Shown in pieces: positions 44,143-51,897 of a stretch of DNA of 56,721 nucleotides. This DNA is from Aquidulcibacter sp. (GTDB taxonomy: Bacteria; Pseudomonadota; Alphaproteobacteria; Caulobacterales; Aquidulcibacteraceae). Under the pieces are notes generated by a model that was not told the DNA's origin, did no database searches, and saw only the letters and a program-made list of their open reading frames with translations. The DNA lies in assembly GCF_020253525.1 (NCBI RefSeq), contig NZ_JADCBK010000032.1, positions 1 through 56,721 on the forward strand, in the 5' to 3' direction. Both the position numbers and the translations under genes were made by a program. Position 1 is the first letter of the stretch; the number at the start of each line of letters is the position of its first letter.

Positions 44143-44988
44143 TCAATAGCCCTTGGTGATTTTGTCGTGGGCAATAATGCCCTTCAACACATCTTCCAAC
44201 TCAGCAAAGGGCACCATGTTCGGCCCGTCTGAGGGGGCCTTATCGGGGTCTGGATGGCTTTCCATAAAGATCGCCGCCACACCCACAGCCGCTGCGGCAC
44301 GCGCCAGATATTTGACCATGGTGCGATCCCCGCCCGAAGAATCTCCCTTGCCACCGGGCTGCTGCACCGAATGGGTTGCGTCAAACACAACTGGTGCACC
44401 AAAAGCCGCCATAGTAGGCAGGCCACGGAAGTCGGTCACCAAGGTATTATACCCAAAGCTGGCACCCCGTTCGGTCACCATCACATTGGGATTCCCAGAG
44501 CCGGTGACCTTGGCAATCACATGCTTCATATCCCAAGGGGCCAAGAATTGCCCCTTTTTGACATTGACGACTTTACCCGTCTTAGCCGCCGCAATCAGAA
44601 GATCCGTCTGACGGCACAAGAAGGCTGGGATTTGCAGCACGTCGACCACTTCGCCCACGATCCGGCAATGCTCTTCCGTGTGCACGTCGGTCAAAACCGG
44701 CAGGCCTAGCTTGTCCTTAATCTCTTGAAACACCGACATCGCATTATCGAGTCCGAAGCCGCGCGCACCCGTCAGGCTCGACCGATTGGCCTTGTCATAG
44801 CTCGACTTGTAAATCAGGCCCGCGCCCAATTTGCCATAGGTCTCTTTCAGCCATTGGGCAGTTTCAAGCGCATGTTCGCGGCTTTCCATCGCACAAGGTC
44901 CGCAGATGAAACTGATCGGCAAGCTATTGCCAACTTGAACAGCGCCAGAGCCAGCACCGACGGTGACGATGGGGGCGGGATTGGTCAT
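44143..44988 (-). CDS. kdsA: 3-deoxy-8-phosphooctulonate synthase KdsA
   Basis: KdsA condenses phosphoenolpyruvate with arabinose 5-phosphate to make Kdo-8-phosphate for LPS. The 281-residue product has the FICGPCAMES segment with a cysteine at 32, the position that binds metal in the metal-dependent class. Non-metal enzymes carry an asparagine there. Further ligand segments FDATHSVQQPGG and MESHPDPDKAPSDGPNM are present. Its ATG has GGAG seven bases upstream. Confidence 0.95.
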   Translation of the reverse strand: MTNPAPIVTVGAGSGAVQVGNSLPISFICGPCAMESREHALETAQWLKETYGKLGAGLIYKSSYDKANRSSLTGARGFGLDNAMSVFQEIKDKLGLPVLTDVHTEEHCRIVGEVVDVLQIPAFLCRQTDLLIAAAKTGKVVNVKKGQFLAPWDMKHVIAKVTGSGNPNVMVTERGASFGYNTLVTDFRGLPTMAAFGAPVVFDATHSVQQPGGKGDSSGGDRTMVKYLARAAAAVGVAAIFMESHPDPDKAPSDGPNMVPFAELEDVLKGIIAHDKITKGY

Positions 44989-45001
44989 CTTTACATCTCC
45001 G

Positions 45002-45046
45002 GCGGCTGGTTAGCCGCAACATAGTTTGACTGGCCTGATTGCAGGC
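45002..45046 (-). promoter_or_regulatory. Two small hairpins in the kdsA leader
   Basis: GCGGCT-GGTT-AGCCGC at 45002-45017 and GCCTG-ATTG-CAGGC at 45033-45046. The first ends directly before the kdsA ribosome site. Both are perfect tetraloop stems within the 5' leader of the message. No known riboswitch is recognised; control of translation is inferred. Confidence 0.3.
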
Positions 45047-45164
45047 AGGCGCGCGCCGCTTTTGGCATAGCTTCGCGCTGAAATAAACAGATAGGGATCA
45101 GGACGATGCCTTTCGATGGGGTTTGGTTAACACATGCATAAGGTTTCGCAGTTTTAATGGCTGT

Positions 45165-45362
45165 ATGACCCAGCTAGAAACCCCTTTTCCCCGTAAGCTT
45201 GGACCGGTTACCCGACCGCCCGTGGCGATTGCGCGCGGCTATCGGGATAACGACCTCAACAAGCAAAAATGGTCGTGGCAGCAGACCTTGGCGTTCGCCG
45301 TTTTTGCCTCAACAATCTTGTGGGGTTTGATCTTTTTGGCGATCCGCGCACTGCTGGCTTAA
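45165..45362 (+). CDS. Small single-helix membrane protein
   Basis: 65 residues from the ATG at 45165. The N-terminus is polar with a proline-rich stretch (FPRKLGPVTRPP) and a basic/acidic linker. One hydrophobic helix spans about residues 42-63, ending at the C-terminus, as in tail-anchored or small inner-membrane proteins. The ribosome site is weak. It lies divergent to kdsA and 63 bp before the DUF6065-like gene. I do not recognise it, but composition and placement favour a real gene. Confidence 0.5.
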   Translation: MTQLETPFPRKLGPVTRPPVAIARGYRDNDLNKQKWSWQQTLAFAVFASTILWGLIFLAIRALLA

Positions 45363-45425
45363 TCTGGCCCAAGATGAGCCATCAGGGCTGGACAAATCGC
45401 GTCTAAAGACCGAGGAAGCTAAGCC

Positions 45426-46175
45426 ATGAAACTGATTTCCTATACCCTTGGCTTCCCTCCAACAGAGATGCGTCCAGGCCCTGCCCAGCGCCCCTGGATG
45501 GACTCCACCTCTGACCGCTTCGCCTATCGCTGCTTGCCGCTCAATATTGCCAATCAATATGGGTGGGAGTTGCTATGCCCCTGTTCATTTGAAGTAACTT
45601 GGGATGGCGGGCCAAGCCCGGATGCGATGGTGGTCGAAATCTTGGAAGATGGTTGGCCCCATCCAACCAGCCACTTCGGCCATGGCGTTTTGACCTTTCA
45701 TGTGAACCAGATTTTCCGCACAGAGCCCGGTACCCAATTGATGACGACCGGGCCGATGAATAATCCCAAGGACGGGATTGCCGCTCTATCTGGCATTATC
45801 GAGACCGATTGGTCGCACTATACCTTTACAATGAATTGGGTGATGACGCGCGCTTTCCACCCCGTCCGCTTCCAAAAGGGCGAGCCGTTTGCCCATATCT
45901 TCCCAGTCAATCTGGCGGCAATTGAGCAGATCAAGCCCGAATTCAAGCCCTATGAGACCGAAGAAAACCTCAAGGAATCCTATGAGGCTTGGCAAGATAG
46001 TCGCAATATCTTCAATCAAGAGCTTGAAATTCCAGACTCCCAGGCCCGCAAGGACAAGTGGCAGAAATCCTATTTCCAAGGTCTGGGTCCCGATGCAAAG
46101 CCAACACAAAAGGGGCGCCATTGGACCAAACTCGACGTGCAGCCTTGGCCGGGCTCGAAAGCAAAAAAGAAATAG
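45426..46175 (+). CDS. DUF6065-like protein
   Basis: 249 residues. The region LPLNIANQYGWELLCPCSFEVTWDGGP and the later GHGVLTFHVNQIFRTEPG and WVMTRAFHPVRFQKGEPFAHIFP segments fit the DUF6065 family, whose function is unknown. It lacks a signal peptide and membrane helices. The C-terminus is a lysine-rich tail. GAGGAAG lies just upstream of the ATG. Confidence 0.75.
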   Translation: MKLISYTLGFPPTEMRPGPAQRPWMDSTSDRFAYRCLPLNIANQYGWELLCPCSFEVTWDGGPSPDAMVVEILEDGWPHPTSHFGHGVLTFHVNQIFRTEPGTQLMTTGPMNNPKDGIAALSGIIETDWSHYTFTMNWVMTRAFHPVRFQKGEPFAHIFPVNLAAIEQIKPEFKPYETEENLKESYEAWQDSRNIFNQELEIPDSQARKDKWQKSYFQGLGPDAKPTQKGRHWTKLDVQPWPGSKAKKK

Positions 46176-46215
46176 GGCCACTCGACAAAAGAACATAGAT
46201 GGAACATGATGGGTT

Positions 46216-46713
46216 ATGCTTGACCCTGTAAGTCCTGATCTTTTGTCCTATACCGCCACAGAAACAGTGGGTTCGGCTGCTATGCCAGCGGCACGGCCGG
46301 ATGTCACTGTAGCCGTGCGTACTGGCGCGACGCGCTGTCTGATCCATGCCGGCTATGCCCCCATTTGGGAGTTTAAGCTCGCCAATAATCGCCGCGCCGA
46401 CATTTGCGGTCTCAGCCAAAAGGGTGAGTTGGTGATTGTAGAGGTCAAATCCGGGGTGGAGGATTTCAAGACCGATATGAAATGGCCCGAATATGCGCCT
46501 TATTGTGACCTTTTCTATTTCGCCGTCGCGCCGGATTTTCCAATCGACTTGATCCCCGCCACCGAAGACCAAGCGCCGGGCCTGATTGTCGCCGATAGCT
46601 TTGGGGCAGAAATTGTGCGCCGCGCGCCACGCTTTGATCTGGCCCCAGCGCGGCGCAAAGCCGTGACCTTAAGTTTTGCCCGCCATGCAGCCGTGCGGGC
46701 ACTGCGGATCTAA
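46216..46713 (+). CDS. mmcB: MmcB-family DNA-repair protein (PD-(D/E)XK-like)
   Basis: 165 residues of the MmcB family, known in Caulobacter as part of a mitomycin C damage response. The nuclease-type motif is visible as Asp62 (RRADICGL) and Glu76-Val-Lys78 (IVEVKSG), followed by a conserved DFKTDMKWPEYAPYCD segment. It probably cleaves or binds damaged DNA. A later ATG at 46282 is possible. It overlaps the end of the convergent next gene by 4 bp. Confidence 0.85.
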   Translation: MLDPVSPDLLSYTATETVGSAAMPAARPDVTVAVRTGATRCLIHAGYAPIWEFKLANNRRADICGLSQKGELVIVEVKSGVEDFKTDMKWPEYAPYCDLFYFAVAPDFPIDLIPATEDQAPGLIVADSFGAEIVRRAPRFDLAPARRKAVTLSFARHAAVRALRI

Positions 46714-47390
46714 GTGCCAAACCGCTCGAACGCTTGGGTGACAGCGGGGCCAAATTCCAAATTGCGTTTGGCATAAAAGCCCGCAAGCCCTGCTAGAATA
46801 TCGCCCGGCGTTGTTTGGGGAGAGCCGCCGACGAAAGGCGGGGCCGGATCATATTCAATCGACAATTGGACGCGCTGGGCCACGGCTTGCCCGGCGATTT
46901 CAGCGACAATGGTCAAGGCAAAATCGATACCTGCCGTCACCCCGCCGCCCGTAAAGACCCGCCCATCGCGCACGACACGGCCTTGAGTTGGGATCGCACC
47001 AACCTCCGCCAGTAGGCTATGATAGGCCCAATGCGTGGTCGCCTGCTTGCCCTTTAACAAGCCTGCTGCACCCAGAACAAATGCCCCCGTACAGACGCTG
47101 GTGATGTAGCGCGCGCTGCCTGCCTGCGCTTTCAGAAAAGCGATCAGCACGGGGTCTGCCATGGCCTGTTCCACCCCAAAGCCACCCGGCACACAGATCA
47201 AATCGAGCGGCGGACAGACGTCAAACGTCGTCGTCGGCACGAGCGACAATCCACAATCACTTGGCACCGGATCAAGGCTATGGCTGATGATATGAACTTG
47301 GGAATCCGGCAAGCGATGCAAGACCTGCAATGGCCCCGTGAAATCCAACTGCGTGACATTGGGAAACAAAATAAATCCGATTTGAAACAT
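46710..47390 (-). CDS. DJ-1/PfpI-family protein, isonitrile hydratase-like
   Basis: 226 residues. The Asp in QLDFTGP (16) and the SVCTGAFVLGAAGLL segment with Cys100-Thr101 correspond closely to the catalytic Asp17, Cys101 and Thr102 of isonitrile hydratase InhA. That enzyme hydrates isonitriles to N-formamides. No AraC-type DNA-binding domain follows, so it is not a GlxA regulator. It is divergent from the SCO gene and ends overlapping mmcB by 4 bp. Confidence 0.8.
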   Translation of the reverse strand: MFQIGFILFPNVTQLDFTGPLQVLHRLPDSQVHIISHSLDPVPSDCGLSLVPTTTFDVCPPLDLICVPGGFGVEQAMADPVLIAFLKAQAGSARYITSVCTGAFVLGAAGLLKGKQATTHWAYHSLLAEVGAIPTQGRVVRDGRVFTGGGVTAGIDFALTIVAEIAGQAVAQRVQLSIEYDPAPPFVGGSPQTTPGDILAGLAGFYAKRNLEFGPAVTQAFERFGT

Positions 47391-47554
47391 GGTGCCTCGC
47401 AGAGGGTTGATACGCCAAAATCCGTATCATGACGCGATGAAGCCTTAAAGACACATCCCATCACGCCTTGGCCATCACGCCTTGGACAAAGCGCCGCAGG
47501 GCAAACTGCCAATGCGTGCTTGCCAGCGCCAAGAATAAGTGGTGGATCACCGCC

Positions 47555-48247
47555 ATGTCGAAACCCTCTGAAACGCCCCCCGCCAAGCCCTCGATCCCTT
47601 TGCCGCGCCTGATTGCGATTGGCGCGCTTGGCCTTGGCATACTGGTTCTGGGTGCGGCTTTCCTGCAGAAGAGTTTGGCGCCCAAACCTGTTGAAGCCGC
47701 CCTGCCAGAGGGCTGTAACGCCCGCGCCTTTGCCGAGATTGGCGGACCTTTCAATCTGGTCAATCAAGACAATGTGGCGGTCAGCGAGAAGACCTTTGCG
47801 GGCAAGCCAGCGCTGATCTATTTTGGCTTTACCTACTGCCCCGATATCTGCCCGCTCTCCTTGCAAACCATGCGCCTGGCTCTCGAAGAAGCCAAAACAG
47901 TGCCCGGTTCGAAATCGACCGACATTCAGCCGATTTTGATCAGTTTGGACCCAGAACGCGACACACCTGCTGCCATGAAAGCCTATGTGACATCGGCAGG
48001 CTTCCCCCAAGGTTTGCAAGGCCTGACCGGCACGCCCGAGCAAGTAAGTGCCGCGGCCAAGGCGTTTAAAGTTGGGTTTCGCAAGTCCATCCCCGAAGGC
48101 GGTAAAGCCGAGGATTATGTTATAGACCATACCTCCATCTTCTATTTGCTCGACCGTCAGGGCAAGCTTGCGACCTTCTTTTCGGCCGATCCAGACCCCA
48201 AAGCCATGGGCCAATGTCTGGCAGCCCTGTCAAAGAATGGGTTGTAA
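47555..48247 (+). CDS. SCO1/SenC-family copper chaperone-like protein
   Basis: 230 residues. One membrane anchor lies at about residues 17-37, then a thioredoxin-like periplasmic domain. The copper-binding motif FTYCPDICPL has Cys95 and Cys99, and His192 lies in DHTSIFYLLD. Sco proteins load copper into cytochrome c oxidase subunit II or act as thiol reductants. No oxidase genes are in the window. The start was chosen at 47555 to begin just before the anchor. Confidence 0.9.
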   Translation: MSKPSETPPAKPSIPLPRLIAIGALGLGILVLGAAFLQKSLAPKPVEAALPEGCNARAFAEIGGPFNLVNQDNVAVSEKTFAGKPALIYFGFTYCPDICPLSLQTMRLALEEAKTVPGSKSTDIQPILISLDPERDTPAAMKAYVTSAGFPQGLQGLTGTPEQVSAAAKAFKVGFRKSIPEGGKAEDYVIDHTSIFYLLDRQGKLATFFSADPDPKAMGQCLAALSKNGL

Positions 48248-48306
48248 AGACTCAGCCTCTACCCGAAATCAGGCTTAAAGAGGCAAGAATTCAGTCCACC
48301 TATTGG

Positions 48307-48323
48307 TTGTGCACCCTGCACAA
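48307..48323. promoter_or_regulatory. TGCA-rich palindrome upstream of phaZ
   Basis: TTGTGCA-CCC-TGCACAA is a perfect 7-3-7 palindrome, followed by GCAGTTGCAG at 48325-48334. PhaR, the polyhydroxybutyrate regulator of alphaproteobacteria, binds TGC/GCA dyads of this type. It lies about 170 bp upstream of phaZ. Also nearby is TGTTTTTAAAAACA (48351-48364), an AT palindrome. Confidence 0.5.
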
Positions 48324-48490
48324 CGCAGTTGCAGCATTTATTCAAACTTCTGTTTTTAAAAACAAAATTTACATTCCCCTACGGCAAGCGGGCAAAACAT
48401 GCTGCGCGATATGGTTGCCAAATCTTCATAGATGCCATGCAATCATAGCTGATCTGGCTGCCATATGTGGTGCGTGCAGAGGGGGCGACC

Positions 48491-49771
48491 ATGCTTTATT
48501 CGATCGTTGAGATGCAGCGTGCCGCGATGATGCCTTGGCGAGTTGCGGTCAATTTCCAACGCGCCTTGCTGGCCAACCCCTTAAACCCCATCGCGCAAAC
48601 ACCCTTTGGCCGCAACCTGAGCGCCGCGTCGGATTTGTTTGAGGCGATGACCCGCCGCTATGAGAAGCCCGCTTGGCGTATCGAGTCGACTGTCATCAAT
48701 GGCATCAAAGTGCCGGTCACGATTGAGACGGTCTGGTCTTCTGCCTGGTGCAGCCTTGTACATTTTAAGCGCGATAAGCAAGCTTTGGCGGAAGCGCGTG
48801 GCCCAGATTGGGTTGAGCCTCGTGTTCTGATCGCTGCCCCCTTGTCGGGCCATTTCGCCACTTTGCTGCGCGGCACCGTGGAGGCCTTTATCCAAGATCA
48901 TGACGTCTATATCACCGATTGGCACGATGCGCGCGATGTACCGATTGGCATGGGCCGCTTTGATCTGGACGATTATATCGAACATATCCGCGAAATGCTG
49001 GGCCAAGTGGGCCCCAAGGCCCATGTGGTGGCTGTATGCCAACCCGGCCCCCCTGTCCTTGCCGCCATCGCCCTGATGGCGGAGGATAAGGACCCTGCCC
49101 TGCCCGCCTCCATGACCTATATGGGCTCTCCTATTGATGCGCGGTGTTCGCCCACGGTGACCAATAAGCTGGCTGAGGAAAAGCCGTTTACGTGGTTTGA
49201 GTCCAAGATGATCCAAACCGTGCCACCAATTTTTCCGGGCGCTTTCCGCCGGGTTTATCCAGGCTTTGTGCAACTTGCCTCCTTCATGCAAATGAATATG
49301 GACCGCCACATTGATGCCCATCGCGACTTCTTCAACCATCTGGTGGCGGGTGATGGCGACGAAGCCGAAAAGCATCGCGAATTCTACGACGAATATCTGG
49401 CAGTTCTCGACCTGTCAGAGGAATTCTACCTGCAGACGATCCAAAAGGTATTTCAAGAATATCATCTCCCGCGTGGCATCTTGATGTGTCGCGATCGTTT
49501 GGTGAAGCCAGAGCTTATCAAAACGGTCGCGCTGATGACGGTAGAAGGCGAGAAAGACGACATCTCTGGCATTGGCCAGACCCAAGCCGCCCACGACATC
49601 TGCACCGGCATTCCCAAAAAGATGCGTTATGACTATGTGCAAGAAGGCGTCGGCCACTATGGCGTGTTCAATGGCCGACGCTTCAAGAGCGAGATCTACC
49701 CCCGCCAAAAGCAGTTTATCCGCACTTATTTCAGTGCGGATAAAGAACGTCAGTTTTTAGCAGGCGGCTGA
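48491..49771 (+). CDS. phaZ: Intracellular polyhydroxybutyrate depolymerase PhaZ
   Basis: 426 residues of the intracellular PHB depolymerase family that degrades amorphous storage granules. The nucleophile segment VVAVCQPGPP places a cysteine at residue 183, the position of the active-site Cys183 of the Ralstonia eutropha enzyme. The C-terminal half carries the family GEKDDISGIGQTQAAH and GVGHYGVFNGRRF segments, the latter with the catalytic histidine. GGGGG lies just upstream of the ATG. Its 3' end overlaps the convergent gene by 22 bp. Confidence 0.93.
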   Translation: MLYSIVEMQRAAMMPWRVAVNFQRALLANPLNPIAQTPFGRNLSAASDLFEAMTRRYEKPAWRIESTVINGIKVPVTIETVWSSAWCSLVHFKRDKQALAEARGPDWVEPRVLIAAPLSGHFATLLRGTVEAFIQDHDVYITDWHDARDVPIGMGRFDLDDYIEHIREMLGQVGPKAHVVAVCQPGPPVLAAIALMAEDKDPALPASMTYMGSPIDARCSPTVTNKLAEEKPFTWFESKMIQTVPPIFPGAFRRVYPGFVQLASFMQMNMDRHIDAHRDFFNHLVAGDGDEAEKHREFYDEYLAVLDLSEEFYLQTIQKVFQEYHLPRGILMCRDRLVKPELIKTVALMTVEGEKDDISGIGQTQAAHDICTGIPKKMRYDYVQEGVGHYGVFNGRRFKSEIYPRQKQFIRTYFSADKERQFLAGG

Positions 49772-51786
49772 TTGGTAAAGGTGATACCGAGCCGAGTTGG
49801 CAGGTCTTTTGGGTCCGCCAAACTTGGAAGCTCAACCGGCACGGGCGGTTGCATAGCCGCTGTCATCACACCGCCAATCTCAATCCAGCGGGCCAAGGAA
49901 ATCAGGAACTGACGTTCCATAATCGACTTGTTTTTCTCCGCCGCAGACTTGCGCAGGGGCTCTGCCCAGGATTGACGGACTTGAGCCACGGCTTGTGCAT
50001 CCTGTGTGGCCGAACGGCTGGTCGCCCCTTTGGCTGGAGGTGCCATCATAGACGCAAACACCCCGGCAGCTTTGGCAATTCCACCCTGGTCGCGGAGTTC
50101 AAGCGCACCATTGAGGAAGCGCATGCCCTGATAAATCGCCAAGCTTTGCTTGAGTTGTGCCGTAGGGTCAGGCTTCTTAGCCCCTTTACCCTTGGGCGCA
50201 TTCGCTTTCTTCAAATCCTCAGCCAAGGGTCCAATGAGGGCATCTACCGTTTGTTCGCGATAAAACTTCCCCAGCCCGTCCATGGCAAAGTCAAGGTTGA
50301 CACCAGCCCAGCCTTTGAACGTGTAGTTCAAATCATTCAGGGTCGCGATATCGGTAACCGGGTCATATTTTGCCTCTGCCCCGATGACCAATTCAATCCC
50401 GTCAGACAAGAGAGGGGCAAACATCGCCATGGGACTATCTGGCTGGTTCAGCAAAGCTTCGGGAACCGTCAGCTTCATGGTGATGGGTTCCAATTTTGTG
50501 GCGGTAATGATGCCATCGCCGTTGCGCACCGCACGCGTCGCGATCCGATCAATGGTAAAGTTGAACCCCTGAAACCCGACCGCGAAATTCGACATATTGA
50601 TCGCACCAATGCCGCCATCGAGAGGGCCACCGGGCAGCAAATCCTTCAGCTTCGGGCTGGGTGTGGCTGGCGCAGGTGCCGCCTTGCTGGTTGCAGCGAC
50701 ACTCGCGGATGTCGAAGCTAGATCAGCAAAGCCCATGAGAGCGGAGCGACCGGTAGGCTTTGGCTCCAAGTTTGGCACTATTTTCATAAAGGCACTGCCG
50801 AGTGCCCCAAAATACACAAGGTTGATGTCATCCAAGGTAAGGGAGTCTAGCCCCATATCTACGCGCTTTTCAGCCTCACCCGTTGTCACCTTCATACCCG
50901 AAAGGCTGAAGCGGCCGATGTTTTTCTCAGCCCAATTCGACAGCTCCATGCGGCCCATAGCGAGGTTAGACTTTTCAGGTTTTTCCTTGTCTGCGCCGGT
51001 TTCAAATTCCATGGAGAGGTTTTCCACCAACATGGAACCAAAGGACACCTTCTTGAAATCAAACTCTTTGGGCTCAAAGGTGCTGGCAGATTGAAGGGCC
51101 TCAAGGCCCGCCATCTTGAAGTCCGTCACCGAAATTCTACCAAGTTTCGCATTGCCGTCGGCTTCGAGAATTTCAAGACCCACAAGTTCCATAGATTTGG
51201 TGGAGCCACTATCTGGCGACAAGCGAACACCGACAAGATTGAGCGCGCCGATCTTGCCACTCCCCATCTGGCCGTCTTTGCCTTTCAGTTGCGAGACAAT
51301 GTTTGAGACACGAATGTCCCCTTCAAACCCAGTTTGGCCCAATGTCGCAGCGCCGCGGGTTCCACCACGTGTGTCGCCGCCAACCCATCTGGTAAGCGCT
51401 TCAAGATTGGAAGCTTGCGTGAGGCCGGTTACTTCGATCTTGCCAAAGCTTGTTTTCTCGCCATCCTCGCTGAAGGTGGTGCCATTCTCAAAGGTGAGGC
51501 TAAAGCGGTCTGACTCCCCAGCCACGCCAGCAGCGGGCATGCGCTGAAGCACTAATTGGCCAAAGCTAATGTCGGATGTTTTTGTTTCCTTGCCCTTGAA
51601 AACCAGATTCTCAATCACCGCGCGGTCTTCGGTAACGCTCTTGGTTACAAATTGTGTTGTGGCGGTTGGCTTATCTAATTGCCAAGCTTGCAAAACATCG
51701 CGCATCTTTGGTGCGGTCTGCGCATAGGCAGGCGCGATCATAACCGAACATAGGGCTGTTGCAGCCAATAAAGACTTCAAATTCAT
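49750..51786 (-). CDS. Large exported protein of unknown function with recurring beta-strand units
   Basis: 678 residues, not recognised. A signal peptide covers 1-23 (ALCSVMIAPAYAQ). From about residue 80 to 450 a loose unit recurs, G-x-[IM]-x-[VL]-x-[DGN]-[LF] (FGKIEVTGL, SGKIGALNL, LGRISVTDF, FGSMLVENL, MGRMELSNW, IGAINMSNF), suggesting stacked beta structure as in lipid-handling or AsmA-like proteins. The C-terminal third is helical and Lys/Ala-rich. GGGGGAG lies seven bases before the ATG. It sits downstream of the PBP1A gene on the same strand. Confidence 0.72.
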   Translation of the reverse strand: MNLKSLLAATALCSVMIAPAYAQTAPKMRDVLQAWQLDKPTATTQFVTKSVTEDRAVIENLVFKGKETKTSDISFGQLVLQRMPAAGVAGESDRFSLTFENGTTFSEDGEKTSFGKIEVTGLTQASNLEALTRWVGGDTRGGTRGAATLGQTGFEGDIRVSNIVSQLKGKDGQMGSGKIGALNLVGVRLSPDSGSTKSMELVGLEILEADGNAKLGRISVTDFKMAGLEALQSASTFEPKEFDFKKVSFGSMLVENLSMEFETGADKEKPEKSNLAMGRMELSNWAEKNIGRFSLSGMKVTTGEAEKRVDMGLDSLTLDDINLVYFGALGSAFMKIVPNLEPKPTGRSALMGFADLASTSASVAATSKAAPAPATPSPKLKDLLPGGPLDGGIGAINMSNFAVGFQGFNFTIDRIATRAVRNGDGIITATKLEPITMKLTVPEALLNQPDSPMAMFAPLLSDGIELVIGAEAKYDPVTDIATLNDLNYTFKGWAGVNLDFAMDGLGKFYREQTVDALIGPLAEDLKKANAPKGKGAKKPDPTAQLKQSLAIYQGMRFLNGALELRDQGGIAKAAGVFASMMAPPAKGATSRSATQDAQAVAQVRQSWAEPLRKSAAEKNKSIMERQFLISLARWIEIGGVMTAAMQPPVPVELPSLADPKDLPTRLGITFTNQPPAKN

Positions 51787-51897
51787 CGATGGACTCCCCC
51801 AAAACACGGCGGCAAATTGGCATGATATGGCATCTCTGCCAACGGCAGAACTGTCTAACCCAAGATTACAAAAGTTTTAGTTTGCCGCAAACCAGAC

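Noticed and set aside
51835-51849. TCTGCC-AAC-GGCAGA hairpin between the PBP1A gene and the exported-protein gene
   Set aside because: The stem is short and followed by no T-run; it is possible but not supported as a terminator.
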